Source: JADJQU01 sp035490315 (GTDB lineage Bacteria; Planctomycetota; UBA1135; GCA-002686595). From it: a stretch of 17,550 nt of DNA. Position numbers and translations under genes: made by a program. The notes beneath the pieces were generated by a model. That model made no database searches. It saw only the letters and a list, made by a program, of their open reading frames with translations, and was not told where the DNA came from. Shown here piece by piece: positions 1 through 7,285 of the stretch; position 1 is the first letter of the stretch; each line of letters opens with the position of its first letter. The stretch covers positions 1 through 17,550 of the forward strand of contig DATHET010000153.1 of assembly GCA_035490315.1 (NCBI GenBank), given 5' to 3'.

Positions 1-1
1 T

Positions 2-910
2 TGCAGCCGGCCGCAGCCCGCTCAGGAGCGCGTCGAGGATCTGCGCGTCCCGACCCTTCCGGCCCCCGCCGCCGATGCCGACAAGCCGGCCGACCTCCCG
101 GGACTGCACAACGTGGTCACCTACCATGATGGGCTGTACTCGGGTTCCGTCCCCTACGGCGAGGAGGGGTTCAAGTCCCTCGCCGCGATGGGCGTACGAA
201 CCGTCATCTCGGTCGACGGAGCGGCGCCCGATGTCGACGCGGCCGAGGCTCATGGCCTGCGCTATGTGCACCTGCCCGTCACCTACAGCGGCTTCTCGCC
301 CGAGCGCGAGCTCGAGATCGCCCGCGCCGTCCGCGATTTGCCCGGGCCGGTCTACGTGCACTGTCACCACGGCAAGCATCGCAGCGCGGGCGCCACGGGA
401 GCGGCGGCGGTCGCCCTCGGCTACTTGACTCCCGAGCAGGCGATCGCGCGCATGAAGGTCTCGGGCACGGCGCCTTCCTACAAGGGACTCTACCAGTGCG
501 TTTCGGATGCCGAGGTGGCCGACAAACAGCACCTGGACAAGGCCTCGGCGGAATTCCCTTCGGTCGCCAAGACCAGCGGCCTCGTGGAGTCGATGGTCGA
601 GATCGACGAGATCAGCGAGAACTTGAAAGCGGTCGAGAAGGCCGCGTGGATGGCCCCGTCCGATCACCCGGATCTTCTGCCCCTGGCGGAAGCGGGACGG
701 CTCGAGAACCTGCTGCGCAACTTGAAGGACGATCCCGACGTCAAGAACAAGTCCGCCGAGTTCCACGAGTGGCTGGACCAGGCCACCAAGGACGCGCAGG
801 CCCTCGAAGACCTGCTGGCGAAGTCTCCTCCCGCGGCGACCGAGCTGACCGCGCAGTTCCAAGTGATCGCGCAGGGTTGCAAGCAGTGCCACGTGAAGTA
901 CCGCGACTGA
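2..910 (+). CDS. Exported dual-specificity phosphatase-like protein with C-terminal cytochrome c'-like domain (5' end outside window)
   Basis: The reading frame is open from base 2, so the true start lies upstream. A GTG at 113 falls inside the conserved fold and is unlikely to be the start. The first codon reads Cys, followed by a Pro/Ala/Asp-rich linker, as expected after a lipoprotein or signal cleavage site (inference). A cysteine-phosphatase domain follows, with the P-loop HCHHGKHRS at 359-385. This is the CX5R motif of tyrosine/dual-specificity phosphatases, with the nucleophile Cys codon at 362. The remaining ~120 residues are mostly helical and charged. They end in CKQCHVKYRD, where CKQCH (878-892) is a heme-c attachment motif placed very near the C-terminus, as in class II cytochrome c'. 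The likely role is a periplasmic phosphatase-fold protein carrying covalent heme. Substrate and redox role are unknown. The phosphatase call is firm and the cytochrome c' call is moderate. Confidence 0.8.
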   Translation, partial: CSRPQPAQERVEDLRVPTLPAPAADADKPADLPGLHNVVTYHDGLYSGSVPYGEEGFKSLAAMGVRTVISVDGAAPDVDAAEAHGLRYVHLPVTYSGFSPERELEIARAVRDLPGPVYVHCHHGKHRSAGATGAAAVALGYLTPEQAIARMKVSGTAPSYKGLYQCVSDAEVADKQHLDKASAEFPSVAKTSGLVESMVEIDEISENLKAVEKAAWMAPSDHPDLLPLAEAGRLENLLRNLKDDPDVKNKSAEFHEWLDQATKDAQALEDLLAKSPPAATELTAQFQVIAQGCKQCHVKYRD

Positions 911-1020
911 GCCGTCGCGAGCGCAGGACGTCCTATCTCTCCTCGCCTGGGCTGCCGGAGGATCGCTGATCCGTCGTGCAGCCCGCGCATGACCGTGCTT
1001 CGGATCCCCCACCGACATCC

Positions 1021-2172
1021 ATGCAGACACTTCGATCCCATGCTCCGGTCCTCGCCCTGCTCTGGGCAGCGGTGATCGGATGCGCCGCTCCGGAGCGGGC
1101 CCCGGTTGCGGTTGCCCTGGCTTCGAACCCGAGCGGGACCGAGTATCCGCGCGAAGACCCGGCCCTGATTCGGCGCGAGCTCTTGCGGCATTACGAAGCC
1201 GACTTCGATCGCATCGTCACGCAGAGCCGGCTCGCGATGCGCAACGCCCTCGACGCCGCGATGCCGATCCCCTACCTCGGTGTCGACAGCGAGCCGCTCG
1301 CCACCGGCGGACTGCGCTTGACCGCCGTCTACGCCGATACCGGTGCCGAGCGCGCCGGGCTTCGCATCGGCGACGTGCTGCGTCGCTTCGGGGATCGCGC
1401 CACCGACACGAAGGCCGACCTGGCGAGGGGCGTGCGCTCGAGCCGCGTCGGTGACAGCGTGAACCTCAGCCTCGAGCGCGATGGAAAAACTCAGACGCTC
1501 ATCGCTACGCTCCGCCCGCGGCCCGAAGAGGATGAAGACGAGGACGAGCAGTTTCCCGATCTGATCGCTCCGCCGTTAGGTCTTTCCCCGCCACAAAAGT
1601 TCGATTTCGAGAGCGACGCGACCGACACTCTTCCGGTCGCCTTTGATTCCTGGCTCGGAGGTCACGGCCAGGCGCCGCGCTGGATCGTCACCTCGAGCGA
1701 CCACAGCCGGATCCTGCGCCAGGCCTCGACGGACAAGACCGGCATCCATTTCCCGATGGCGATCGTGCGCGATTGGACAGCTTCCGATGCCGTGATCCGG
1801 GTGCGCTTCCGCTACGCCGGCGATCGCATCGACCGTGCCGCAGGCGTGGTGCTGCGCTGGCGCGACGCGAACAATTACCTGGTGGCGCGCGCCAATGCCG
1901 CGGAGGGCGATCTGCGGATCTTCCGCGTGGTCAACGGCGATCGGCGCACCCTGCCGGGAGCGATCGTCAAGGGTGCGACGGACGATGGCGCGTGGCACAC
2001 GCTGGAGTTCCGCGCCGAGGGTCCGAAGCTGACCGCCGTGCTCGACGGCAAGTTCGAGACTTCTTCCTACGACACCTACTTCCGCGCCGGTCGCGCCGGC
2101 GTCTGGACCAAGTCCGACAGCATCAGCGAGTTCGACGAGCTGGAAATCCAGGCGATCGCCTCGGATCGCTGA
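1021..2172 (+). CDS. Lipoprotein with PDZ domain and concanavalin-like (LamG/DUF1080-type) domain
   Basis: Starting at ATG 1021, the protein has 383 residues and opens with a short hydrophobic signal (ALLWAAVIGC). The lipobox Cys is at residue 21, so it is probably a lipid-anchored envelope protein. A GTG at 976 would add 15 polar residues before the signal and is less likely. Residues ~83-165 form a PDZ domain: the IPYLGV opening, then AERAGLRIGDVLRRFGD, the usual carboxylate-loop and ligand-groove region. An acidic linker (EEDEDEDEQ) follows. Residues ~195-380 look like a jelly-roll/concanavalin domain, with strand-rich segments such as VVLRWRDANNYLVARAN and GAWHTLEFRAEG and a terminal FDELEIQA, as in DUF1080/LamG families. 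No protease triad is visible, so PDZ probably serves in binding or scaffolding. It lies 110 bp after the phosphatase-cytochrome gene on the same strand. Exact function is unknown. Confidence 0.85.
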   Translation: MQTLRSHAPVLALLWAAVIGCAAPERAPVAVALASNPSGTEYPREDPALIRRELLRHYEADFDRIVTQSRLAMRNALDAAMPIPYLGVDSEPLATGGLRLTAVYADTGAERAGLRIGDVLRRFGDRATDTKADLARGVRSSRVGDSVNLSLERDGKTQTLIATLRPRPEEDEDEDEQFPDLIAPPLGLSPPQKFDFESDATDTLPVAFDSWLGGHGQAPRWIVTSSDHSRILRQASTDKTGIHFPMAIVRDWTASDAVIRVRFRYAGDRIDRAAGVVLRWRDANNYLVARANAAEGDLRIFRVVNGDRRTLPGAIVKGATDDGAWHTLEFRAEGPKLTAVLDGKFETSSYDTYFRAGRAGVWTKSDSISEFDELEIQAIASDR

Positions 2173-2235
2173 GCTTCTTCCGCGGATAGGGGCGACGCAG
2201 TTCCAGGCGCGCGCCGCACAAGCAGGAGCGTGAAA

Positions 2236-2550
2236 CTAGAAAGCCGCTGCGCGCACGGCTTGTGGCAGCGCTCGACCTCCTTCGACGAGCTGCCATGGCC
2301 TCGCGATTCGAAGCGCGTCGCTCGAGGCCAAGCCCCTCGAAGCGTCGGCGCTGGAGTGGGACAGGAGCTCGAGTCTCTGGACCTGCGCCAGATCGGCGAA
2401 GCCGTCGAGCGCCTCCTCGACCACGGCGCGGAGCTCGAACTCGCTGGTATTCGTCGCGATTCCGCGAGCATCGTCTCGGAGGAAGTCGGGCATGAAGCTC
2501 GTATCGAGCCACCTCAGCGACCGCCTTCATGGGTAGATCTACGCATCCGC
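2236..2550 (-). pseudogene. Decayed histidine kinase fragment
   Basis: On the minus strand a frame reads DFLRDDARGIATNTSEFELR, then AVVEEALDGFADLAQVQRLE. This resembles the segment that joins the HisKA helix pair to the HATPase domain in bacterial histidine kinases (typical pattern: DFxRIDAG...FxLRxxVEEALxxxAxxAxxxGLEL). About 20 residues later, SSDALRI matches the start of the N-box region (GDxxRLRQVLxNLVxNA). The frame then breaks. Restoring one base after codon RI recovers a REAM...LVE-like reading in the next frame. No H-box, N-box or G-boxes are intact, and no full-length kinase frame exists in 2173-2793. Further upstream on the same strand (about 2600-2670) a short hydrophobic reading GSFLGILGTALIER is seen between stops and may belong to the same dead gene. 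The identification rests on pattern memory only. Confidence 0.42.
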
Positions 2551-2784
2551 GGGCCGCCCTGCGCCTCGCCGGCTGTCTCAATGCCGGGGTATCGATCGTG
2601 CGCAGGAGCCGCTGCATGCCGCTCGATCAGCGCAGTTCCAAGAATCCCTAGAAAGCTGCCCCCGGCCAGAGGTCAGCTACGGATTTGGGAAATCACCAGG
2701 TGCTCGACATGGCGACCCGCCGCGACTCAGGGCGGCATCCAACTGCGCGCGCCATCTGGACGAAAGCGCCGCTAGGATAAACGC

Positions 2785-2790
2785 GGGAGA
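2785..2790 (+). promoter_or_regulatory. Ribosome binding site of the REC-EAL gene
   Basis: GGGAGA lies 3 bases before ATG 2794, a purine-rich Shine-Dalgarno match at short spacing. It supports the chosen start, since the REC domain begins about 20 residues later. Confidence 0.5.
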
Positions 2791-2793
2791 ACG

Positions 2794-4005
2794 ATGGGAA
2801 TCAAATCAGCGTCCGAGGCGCACGCCGAGGGGGCTCGGGCGCCAACGCCGGGTCGCGTGCTCGTCGTCGACGACGAGCCTGCGTTACTGCGGGTCTACGT
2901 GCGACTGCTGCGCGGACAGGGCTACATCGTCCACCGCGCCTCCGATGGGAACTCGGCGCTCGCCCTGCTGGCGGAGAAACACTTCGACGTGATCGTGAGC
3001 GACATCGCGATGCCCGGTATGGACGGGCTTGCGCTGCTGCGCGTCGTGCGACAGCGCGACCTCGACGTGCCCGTGGTGCTGATGACCGGCGATCCGACGG
3101 TGGAGACCAGCATCCGCGCGCTCGAGTACGGCGCGCTGCGCTACCTCGTGAAACCATTCGAGGATCAAGAGCTGCTCGACGTCGTGGCCCTCGCCTTGCG
3201 CTTGCACGAGCTGGCGCGCTTGAAACGGCAGGCGCTCGATCTGCTGGGAGTTGGAGGCAAGCAGGTCGGCGATCTCGCCGGCCTCGGCGCCAGCCTCGAC
3301 CGCGCGCTGGAATCGATGTGGATGGCCTACCAGCCGATCGTGTCCTGGTCGGAGAAGCGCATCTTCGCCTTCGAGGCGCTGCTGCGCACCAACGAAGCCT
3401 CGCTGCCGACTCCAGGCGCCGTGCTGGAAGCGGCGGAGAGACTCGGACGTCTTCCCGAAGTCGGTCGGGCGATTCGCGATCGCGTCGCCTGCTCGGTCGA
3501 GCTGGCGCCGGCGAAATACGTGTTCGTCAATCTGCACACCCTCGATCTGCTCGACGACGCGTTGTATTCGCCGACGGCGCCCCTCTCGCAAATTGCCAAG
3601 CGGGTCGTGCTCGAGATCACCGAGCGGACCGCGCTCGACGGGGTGACGGATGTGAACGCGCGCATCGCCGCTCTGCGCAGACTCGGCTTCCAGATCGCGG
3701 TCGACGATCTCGGCGCCGGGTATGCAGGCCTGACAAGCTTCGCGCAGCTCGAGCCCGACGTCGTGAAGTTCGACATGTCTTTGATCCGCGGGGTCCACGA
3801 GAATCCCAAGAAGCAGAAGCTGATCCGCTCGATGACCGCGCTGTTCCGCGAGATGGACCTGGTCGTGATCGCCGAAGGCGTCGAATCCAGCCTGGAGCGG
3901 GAAGTCCTGGTCGAAATCGGTTGCGACCTGCTCCAGGGCTACGCTTTCGCCAAGCCAGGCAAGGCCTTTCCGAGCGTGTCCTGGCAGACCGCGATCGGCG
4001 TCTAG
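2794..4005 (+). CDS. REC-EAL response regulator, cyclic-di-GMP phosphodiesterase
   Basis: This 403-residue protein has an N-terminal receiver domain (residues ~20-135) with the acidic pair D26/D27 in VLVVDDE, phospho-acceptor D70 in IVSDIAMPGMDG, switch T98 and K120 in LVKPF. A short helix leads into an EAL domain (~185-400) that hydrolyses cyclic di-GMP to pGpG. The signature EAL is at residues 194-196 (FEALLR). The other metal and catalytic motifs are also present: VFVNLH, LEITER, AVDDLGAGYAG, VVKFD, IAEGVES and LLQGY. The enzyme should therefore be active rather than a degenerate c-di-GMP sensor. It is cytosolic and probably switched by phosphorylation at D70. No intact kinase sits beside it. 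The nearest kinase-like sequence is the broken fragment just upstream on the opposite strand, so its partner must be encoded elsewhere, possibly as an orphan kinase. Confidence 0.95.
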   Translation: MGIKSASEAHAEGARAPTPGRVLVVDDEPALLRVYVRLLRGQGYIVHRASDGNSALALLAEKHFDVIVSDIAMPGMDGLALLRVVRQRDLDVPVVLMTGDPTVETSIRALEYGALRYLVKPFEDQELLDVVALALRLHELARLKRQALDLLGVGGKQVGDLAGLGASLDRALESMWMAYQPIVSWSEKRIFAFEALLRTNEASLPTPGAVLEAAERLGRLPEVGRAIRDRVACSVELAPAKYVFVNLHTLDLLDDALYSPTAPLSQIAKRVVLEITERTALDGVTDVNARIAALRRLGFQIAVDDLGAGYAGLTSFAQLEPDVVKFDMSLIRGVHENPKKQKLIRSMTALFREMDLVVIAEGVESSLEREVLVEIGCDLLQGYAFAKPGKAFPSVSWQTAIGV

Positions 4006-4006
4006 C

Positions 4007-4073
4007 AAGCTCTCGCAGACCGTCCGCGAGCTTCGCGCCTCGTAAGGCTGGCGTGAGATCGAGCGAGGCGCCG
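4007..4073 (+). terminator. Possible hairpin terminator after the REC-EAL gene
   Basis: Two small inverted repeats follow the stop codon. AAGCTCTCGC at 4007-4016 pairs with GCGAGCTT at 4026-4033 with a 2-base bulge, and GCGCCTCG near 4035 pairs with CGAGGCGC near 4066. Neither has a T-tract, so this is a weak call. Confidence 0.25.
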
Positions 4074-4131
4074 CAAAGAATCGCTTCTTCGCGCCATCAC
4101 TCGCGCCTGCGCTGCATCCTATCGCCGAGCG

Positions 4132-7100
4132 ATGTCCGACCAGGCTGCACGATTGACCGAGCGGGATCTCCAGGCCCACGCTGCCTGGATCGAGGGGCTG
4201 GCTCGCGCTCTGGCGCGCGATGAGCACGCGGCGGCGGACCTGGTCCAGGACACCTGGGTCGCCGCGCTCGAGAATCCGCCGCGCAGCGAGACTCCGCTGC
4301 GGCCCTGGTTCGCGCGCGTGGTGCGCAACGCCTTCTTGACTCGCCGGCGCGGCGAGCGCAACCGCCGCGAGCGCGAAGGGTTGGCGGCGCGCGCCGATGG
4401 CCAGGGCGACTCCAGCGATGTCCTCGCGCGGCTGGAGAGCGAGCGTCTGCTCTTCGAAGCCCTCGACGCCCTCGAAGAGCCGCTGCGCTCGACCCTGGTC
4501 GCGCGCTACCTCGGTCGCGAGAGCGCCGCCGAGATCTCGCGTCGCACGAAGGTTCCCGCGGCCAGCGTGCGCTGGAGGATCCAACGCGGCCTGGAGCGCA
4601 TGCGCGCGCTGCTCGCCGAACGGGGGCGCGAGCGCGGAAAGCCCTTGAGCGCCCTGCTCGCCCCGCTCTGCCCCGCCGGCCTTTCCGGTCCGGCCGCCTT
4701 GTTCTCCGCTTCGATCTCGGGAGTCTTCGCCATGCAAGCAACGATGAAAGTGGCAGCGGCCGTGCTGGTCGCGGCGGCAGGCCTCGGATGGTGGTTGACG
4801 CGCGGGCCGGATCAGGCCGACCCGCACGCCGTGGTCGAAGCGGCGTCGGGCGCGCCGGCGGCCGAGCTGCAGACTCCGTTGGCCGAGCTCGAGGCCTCGG
4901 ATGGGCAGCGGCGCGATGCGCAGACACCCGAGATCGCCGCGCCCGCACCCGTCAAGGCTGCGCCGGCCGTCGCCGCGCCGAGCACGGACGCTCCCGCCGC
5001 GGTCGAGGCGCAGCTCGTGGACCGCCGCGGACGCGGCATCTCGGGCACGCTCGGCGCCGTGGTCGCCGAAAGCGAGACTTCCGTGGACAGCGACGGCGAG
5101 GGGCACTGCCGCCTGGAGTTCGATCCCGCCGCCGACAAGCAGCTGCCGCGCCACGTGATCGCGCGGGCGCCGAACATGGCGACGCGCTTCGTCGAGGTTC
5201 AGCTCGAAGCGGGCAAGACGGTCGCTCTCGGCGAGCTGATCCTCGAGCCCGGGGCGCGTGCGAGTGGCATCGTGCTCCTGCCCGATGGCCGGCCGGCCGT
5301 GGGCGCGCGGGTGATCGCGGCGCAACCTTCTTCGTACCAGGACGAGGCCGCGGCGACGCGCGGCGGGCCAGACGAACAGGAGCTCGCCCCTGCAACGACC
5401 AGCGACGGCGAGGGCCGCTTCCATCTCGAGGGCATCCCCGCGGACCGGCTTTTCCTGTGGGCCGGGATGGCCGACATGCGCTGGACCCACTCGAAGCTGA
5501 TCGAATTCGCGCCCCTCGACTCGGTCGACGACGTCGAGCTGCGCCTGGCTCCGCTCGAGCGCGAAGACCACATCGCGGGGATCGTCCTCGACCCCGCCGG
5601 AGAGCCGATGCCGAAGGCTCAGCTGCGCTACAAGGTGTCGCGCGGCGGATCGATGAACATGGGCAACATCCCCGTGGACGCCCAGGGTCGCTTCGACTAC
5701 CGCCTGCGCGTCAACGCGCCCCACGATCTGAGCGCCAAGGATCCCGATGACCATTTCGCGACGGCAGCCCAGGCCCAGGTCGCTCCGGGCGAGCTGCAGG
5801 TCGTGCTGCAGCTCGGCGTGCGGCGCTCGATGATCGTCGAGGCCGTCGATGCCTCGGGCGCGGCCGTGAAGAATTTCGGCGCCAACCTGATCGACCCCGA
5901 CGGATTCTCGATGGCGAAGCGCTTCGCGGAAGCCGACCACGCCGACGGCCGTTTGGAATTCGAGCTGCCCGCTTCCGGAGTGCGGCTCGAGATCCGCGCG
6001 CGCGGCTTCGATATCGTCAAGCTCGGTCCCTTCGATGCGCAGACCGCGCCCCAAGTCGTGCGCGCCGTGTTGGTGCCGCTGCCCGGGATCCAAGGCCGAG
6101 TCCTGGTCGGCGAGAAGCCCCTCGCCGGCGCGAAACTATCGCTGCACCGTTTGACCTGGCCTGGAATGTCGGTCAACCACAACGGCTTCGCGTCGAGGCT
6201 CGATCCGTCGAGCCAGGCCCAGGGCGAGAGCGACGAGGACGGCCGCTTCTTCCTGACAGCGCGCGAGAACGGCAACTTCGTGCTGCTCGCCGAGGCTCCG
6301 GGCCATGCGCGTAGCGAGGTGGAGATCTCGGATTACACGAAGGGGCAAGGCGCGAGCGACGTGATCGTGGCCATGCGAACCGGTGGAATTCTCGAAGGCC
6401 AGGTGCGCGTCGCTGCCGGACGCAGCCCGCTGGGAATCATCGTGGCGATCAACCGCGGCGATCTGCACCCGCGCACCCTGCGCGTCGGCGAGGACGGCCG
6501 CTTCCGCTTCGAGAACCTGACGCCCGGTGGCTTCACGGTGCGCCAGAGTCAATTCGAGCTGACGAGCGAGAACGGAACCGCGATGTCCACCCGCGAGGAG
6601 CGCGACGAGTTCCCGACCGATGTCCAGGTGCGCGAAGGCCAGATCGCGCACTTCGATCTCGATCTCAGCGACGATCGGCCTTGCGTGCTGCGCGGACAAT
6701 TGATCGTCGACGGCAAGCCCGCGAGCGAATGGCGCGCGACCTTCTGGCCCGACTCGAACGGCGTGGTCAATGAGACCTTGCCGACCACCGTGCTCGATCG
6801 CGAGGGCCGCTTCGAGTTCAGCGCCTCCCAGCCCGGCTTCCGGCGCGTGCACATTTCGCCGCCGATGGACACGGCCGGGCAGCTGAACCTGACCTTCCGC
6901 ACCGAGGTGTTGCGCGGCGACAACCGGCTCGAGCGCAATGTCTCCACCGGTCAGATCGAAGGCCAGGTCGCTCCCGACGCGCCGCAGATGTACGCCCAGG
7001 GTCGCTGCGACGGCGACCTGACCTACTTCGCCGGAATCCATCCAGACCCTGACGGCAAATACCTGCTCGACAAGCTGCCCGCCGGCTACGTGCGCATCCT

Positions 7101-7197
7101 CGCCCGCCCACCCGAGAACTCCGTCGACAAGAACTGGGTCGAGATCCACGCCTTCGACCTCGCCGGTGGAGAACACCGTGTGATCGGTACCCGGTAA
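4132..7197 (+). CDS. ECF sigma factor fused to a membrane span and carboxypeptidase-regulatory-like repeats
   Basis: This is one continuous 1021-residue frame. Residues ~8-75 resemble sigma-70 region 2 (AADLVQDTWVAALE, then PLRPWFARVVRNAFLTRRR, the core-binding and -10 recognition part). Residues ~103-165 resemble region 4, with the helix-turn-helix SAAEISRRTKVPAASVRWRI. A single hydrophobic span follows at ~204-222 (VAAAVLVAAAGLGWWLT), then an Ala/Pro-rich linker. The rest, to the C-terminus, is about six or more beta-sandwich repeats of carboxypeptidase-regulatory-like type. Each pairs a GxVxxxxGxPxxGAxV opening with a DxxGRFxxxxLxxG closing (examples: SGIVLLPDGRPAVGARV with DGEGRFHLEGIP; GEDGRFRFENLTPGGF). 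The layout implies a cytoplasmic sigma domain tethered to an extracytoplasmic sensor or adhesive domain. No anti-sigma gene is adjacent. An internal ATG at 4732 could start a separate anchored protein, but no stop separates the two parts. Its stop codon lies in the left arm of the long hairpin. Confidence 0.85.
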   Translation: MSDQAARLTERDLQAHAAWIEGLARALARDEHAAADLVQDTWVAALENPPRSETPLRPWFARVVRNAFLTRRRGERNRREREGLAARADGQGDSSDVLARLESERLLFEALDALEEPLRSTLVARYLGRESAAEISRRTKVPAASVRWRIQRGLERMRALLAERGRERGKPLSALLAPLCPAGLSGPAALFSASISGVFAMQATMKVAAAVLVAAAGLGWWLTRGPDQADPHAVVEAASGAPAAELQTPLAELEASDGQRRDAQTPEIAAPAPVKAAPAVAAPSTDAPAAVEAQLVDRRGRGISGTLGAVVAESETSVDSDGEGHCRLEFDPAADKQLPRHVIARAPNMATRFVEVQLEAGKTVALGELILEPGARASGIVLLPDGRPAVGARVIAAQPSSYQDEAAATRGGPDEQELAPATTSDGEGRFHLEGIPADRLFLWAGMADMRWTHSKLIEFAPLDSVDDVELRLAPLEREDHIAGIVLDPAGEPMPKAQLRYKVSRGGSMNMGNIPVDAQGRFDYRLRVNAPHDLSAKDPDDHFATAAQAQVAPGELQVVLQLGVRRSMIVEAVDASGAAVKNFGANLIDPDGFSMAKRFAEADHADGRLEFELPASGVRLEIRARGFDIVKLGPFDAQTAPQVVRAVLVPLPGIQGRVLVGEKPLAGAKLSLHRLTWPGMSVNHNGFASRLDPSSQAQGESDEDGRFFLTARENGNFVLLAEAPGHARSEVEISDYTKGQGASDVIVAMRTGGILEGQVRVAAGRSPLGIIVAINRGDLHPRTLRVGEDGRFRFENLTPGGFTVRQSQFELTSENGTAMSTREERDEFPTDVQVREGQIAHFDLDLSDDRPCVLRGQLIVDGKPASEWRATFWPDSNGVVNETLPTTVLDREGRFEFSASQPGFRRVHISPPMDTAGQLNLTFRTEVLRGDNRLERNVSTGQIEGQVAPDAPQMYAQGRCDGDLTYFAGIHPDPDGKYLLDKLPAGYVRILARPPENSVDKNWVEIHAFDLAGGEHRVIGTR

Positions 7198-7285
7198 AGC
7201 ACCACCATCTTGAACATCCTCGATACCGGCGCACCGTCGTCGGTATCGAGGATGTTCAGGATGGTGGTGCTTTACCGGGTACCGA
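7184..7285. terminator. Long perfect-type hairpin (44-bp arms) shared by two convergent genes
   Basis: Bases 7184-7227 are the reverse complement of 7242-7285 with one difference (T7210 against G7259, still a G-U pair in RNA). The loop is 14 bases. The TAA of the sigma-factor gene (7195-7197) lies in the left arm and the TGA of the minus-strand TPR membrane gene (7258-7256) in the right arm. Transcripts from both sides would form the same very stable stem, so a bidirectional terminator is the simplest reading. The arms are far longer than usual intrinsic terminators and there is no T-tract. Confidence 0.7.

Larger units (their letters stand above)
2173..2793. other. 621-bp intergenic region without an intact gene
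   Basis: Apart from the histidine-kinase-like remnant on the minus strand, open frames here have Arg/Ser/Pro-rich translations with no recognisable domain on either strand. No convincing terminator hairpin was found after the upstream lipoprotein gene. The last ~30 bases carry the ribosome binding site of the REC-EAL gene. Its promoter presumably lies in 2600-2780, but no clear -35/-10 pair could be picked out. Confidence 0.5.

Noticed and set aside
2230..2775. Plus-strand open frame of 181 codons in the gap before the REC-EAL gene
   Set aside because: Its composition is irregular and it has no ribosome binding site or domain. The opposite strand gives a better (kinase-like) reading in part of it.
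2884..6093. Very long minus-strand open frame (over 1000 codons) opposite the REC-EAL and sigma-factor genes
   Set aside because: It is antisense to two clear protein genes and spans their intergenic gap. Its translation is His/Arg/Gly-rich without any domain. Long antisense frames are expected from high GC at third codon positions.
4732..7197. Separate gene for the repeat domain starting at ATG 4732
   Set aside because: There is no stop between the sigma part and this ATG and no clear ribosome binding site. A single fused protein is the direct reading.
7184..7285. Copy of the same repeat family as 16383-16466
   Set aside because: The arm sequences share no recognisable stretch, so the two hairpins have separate origins.
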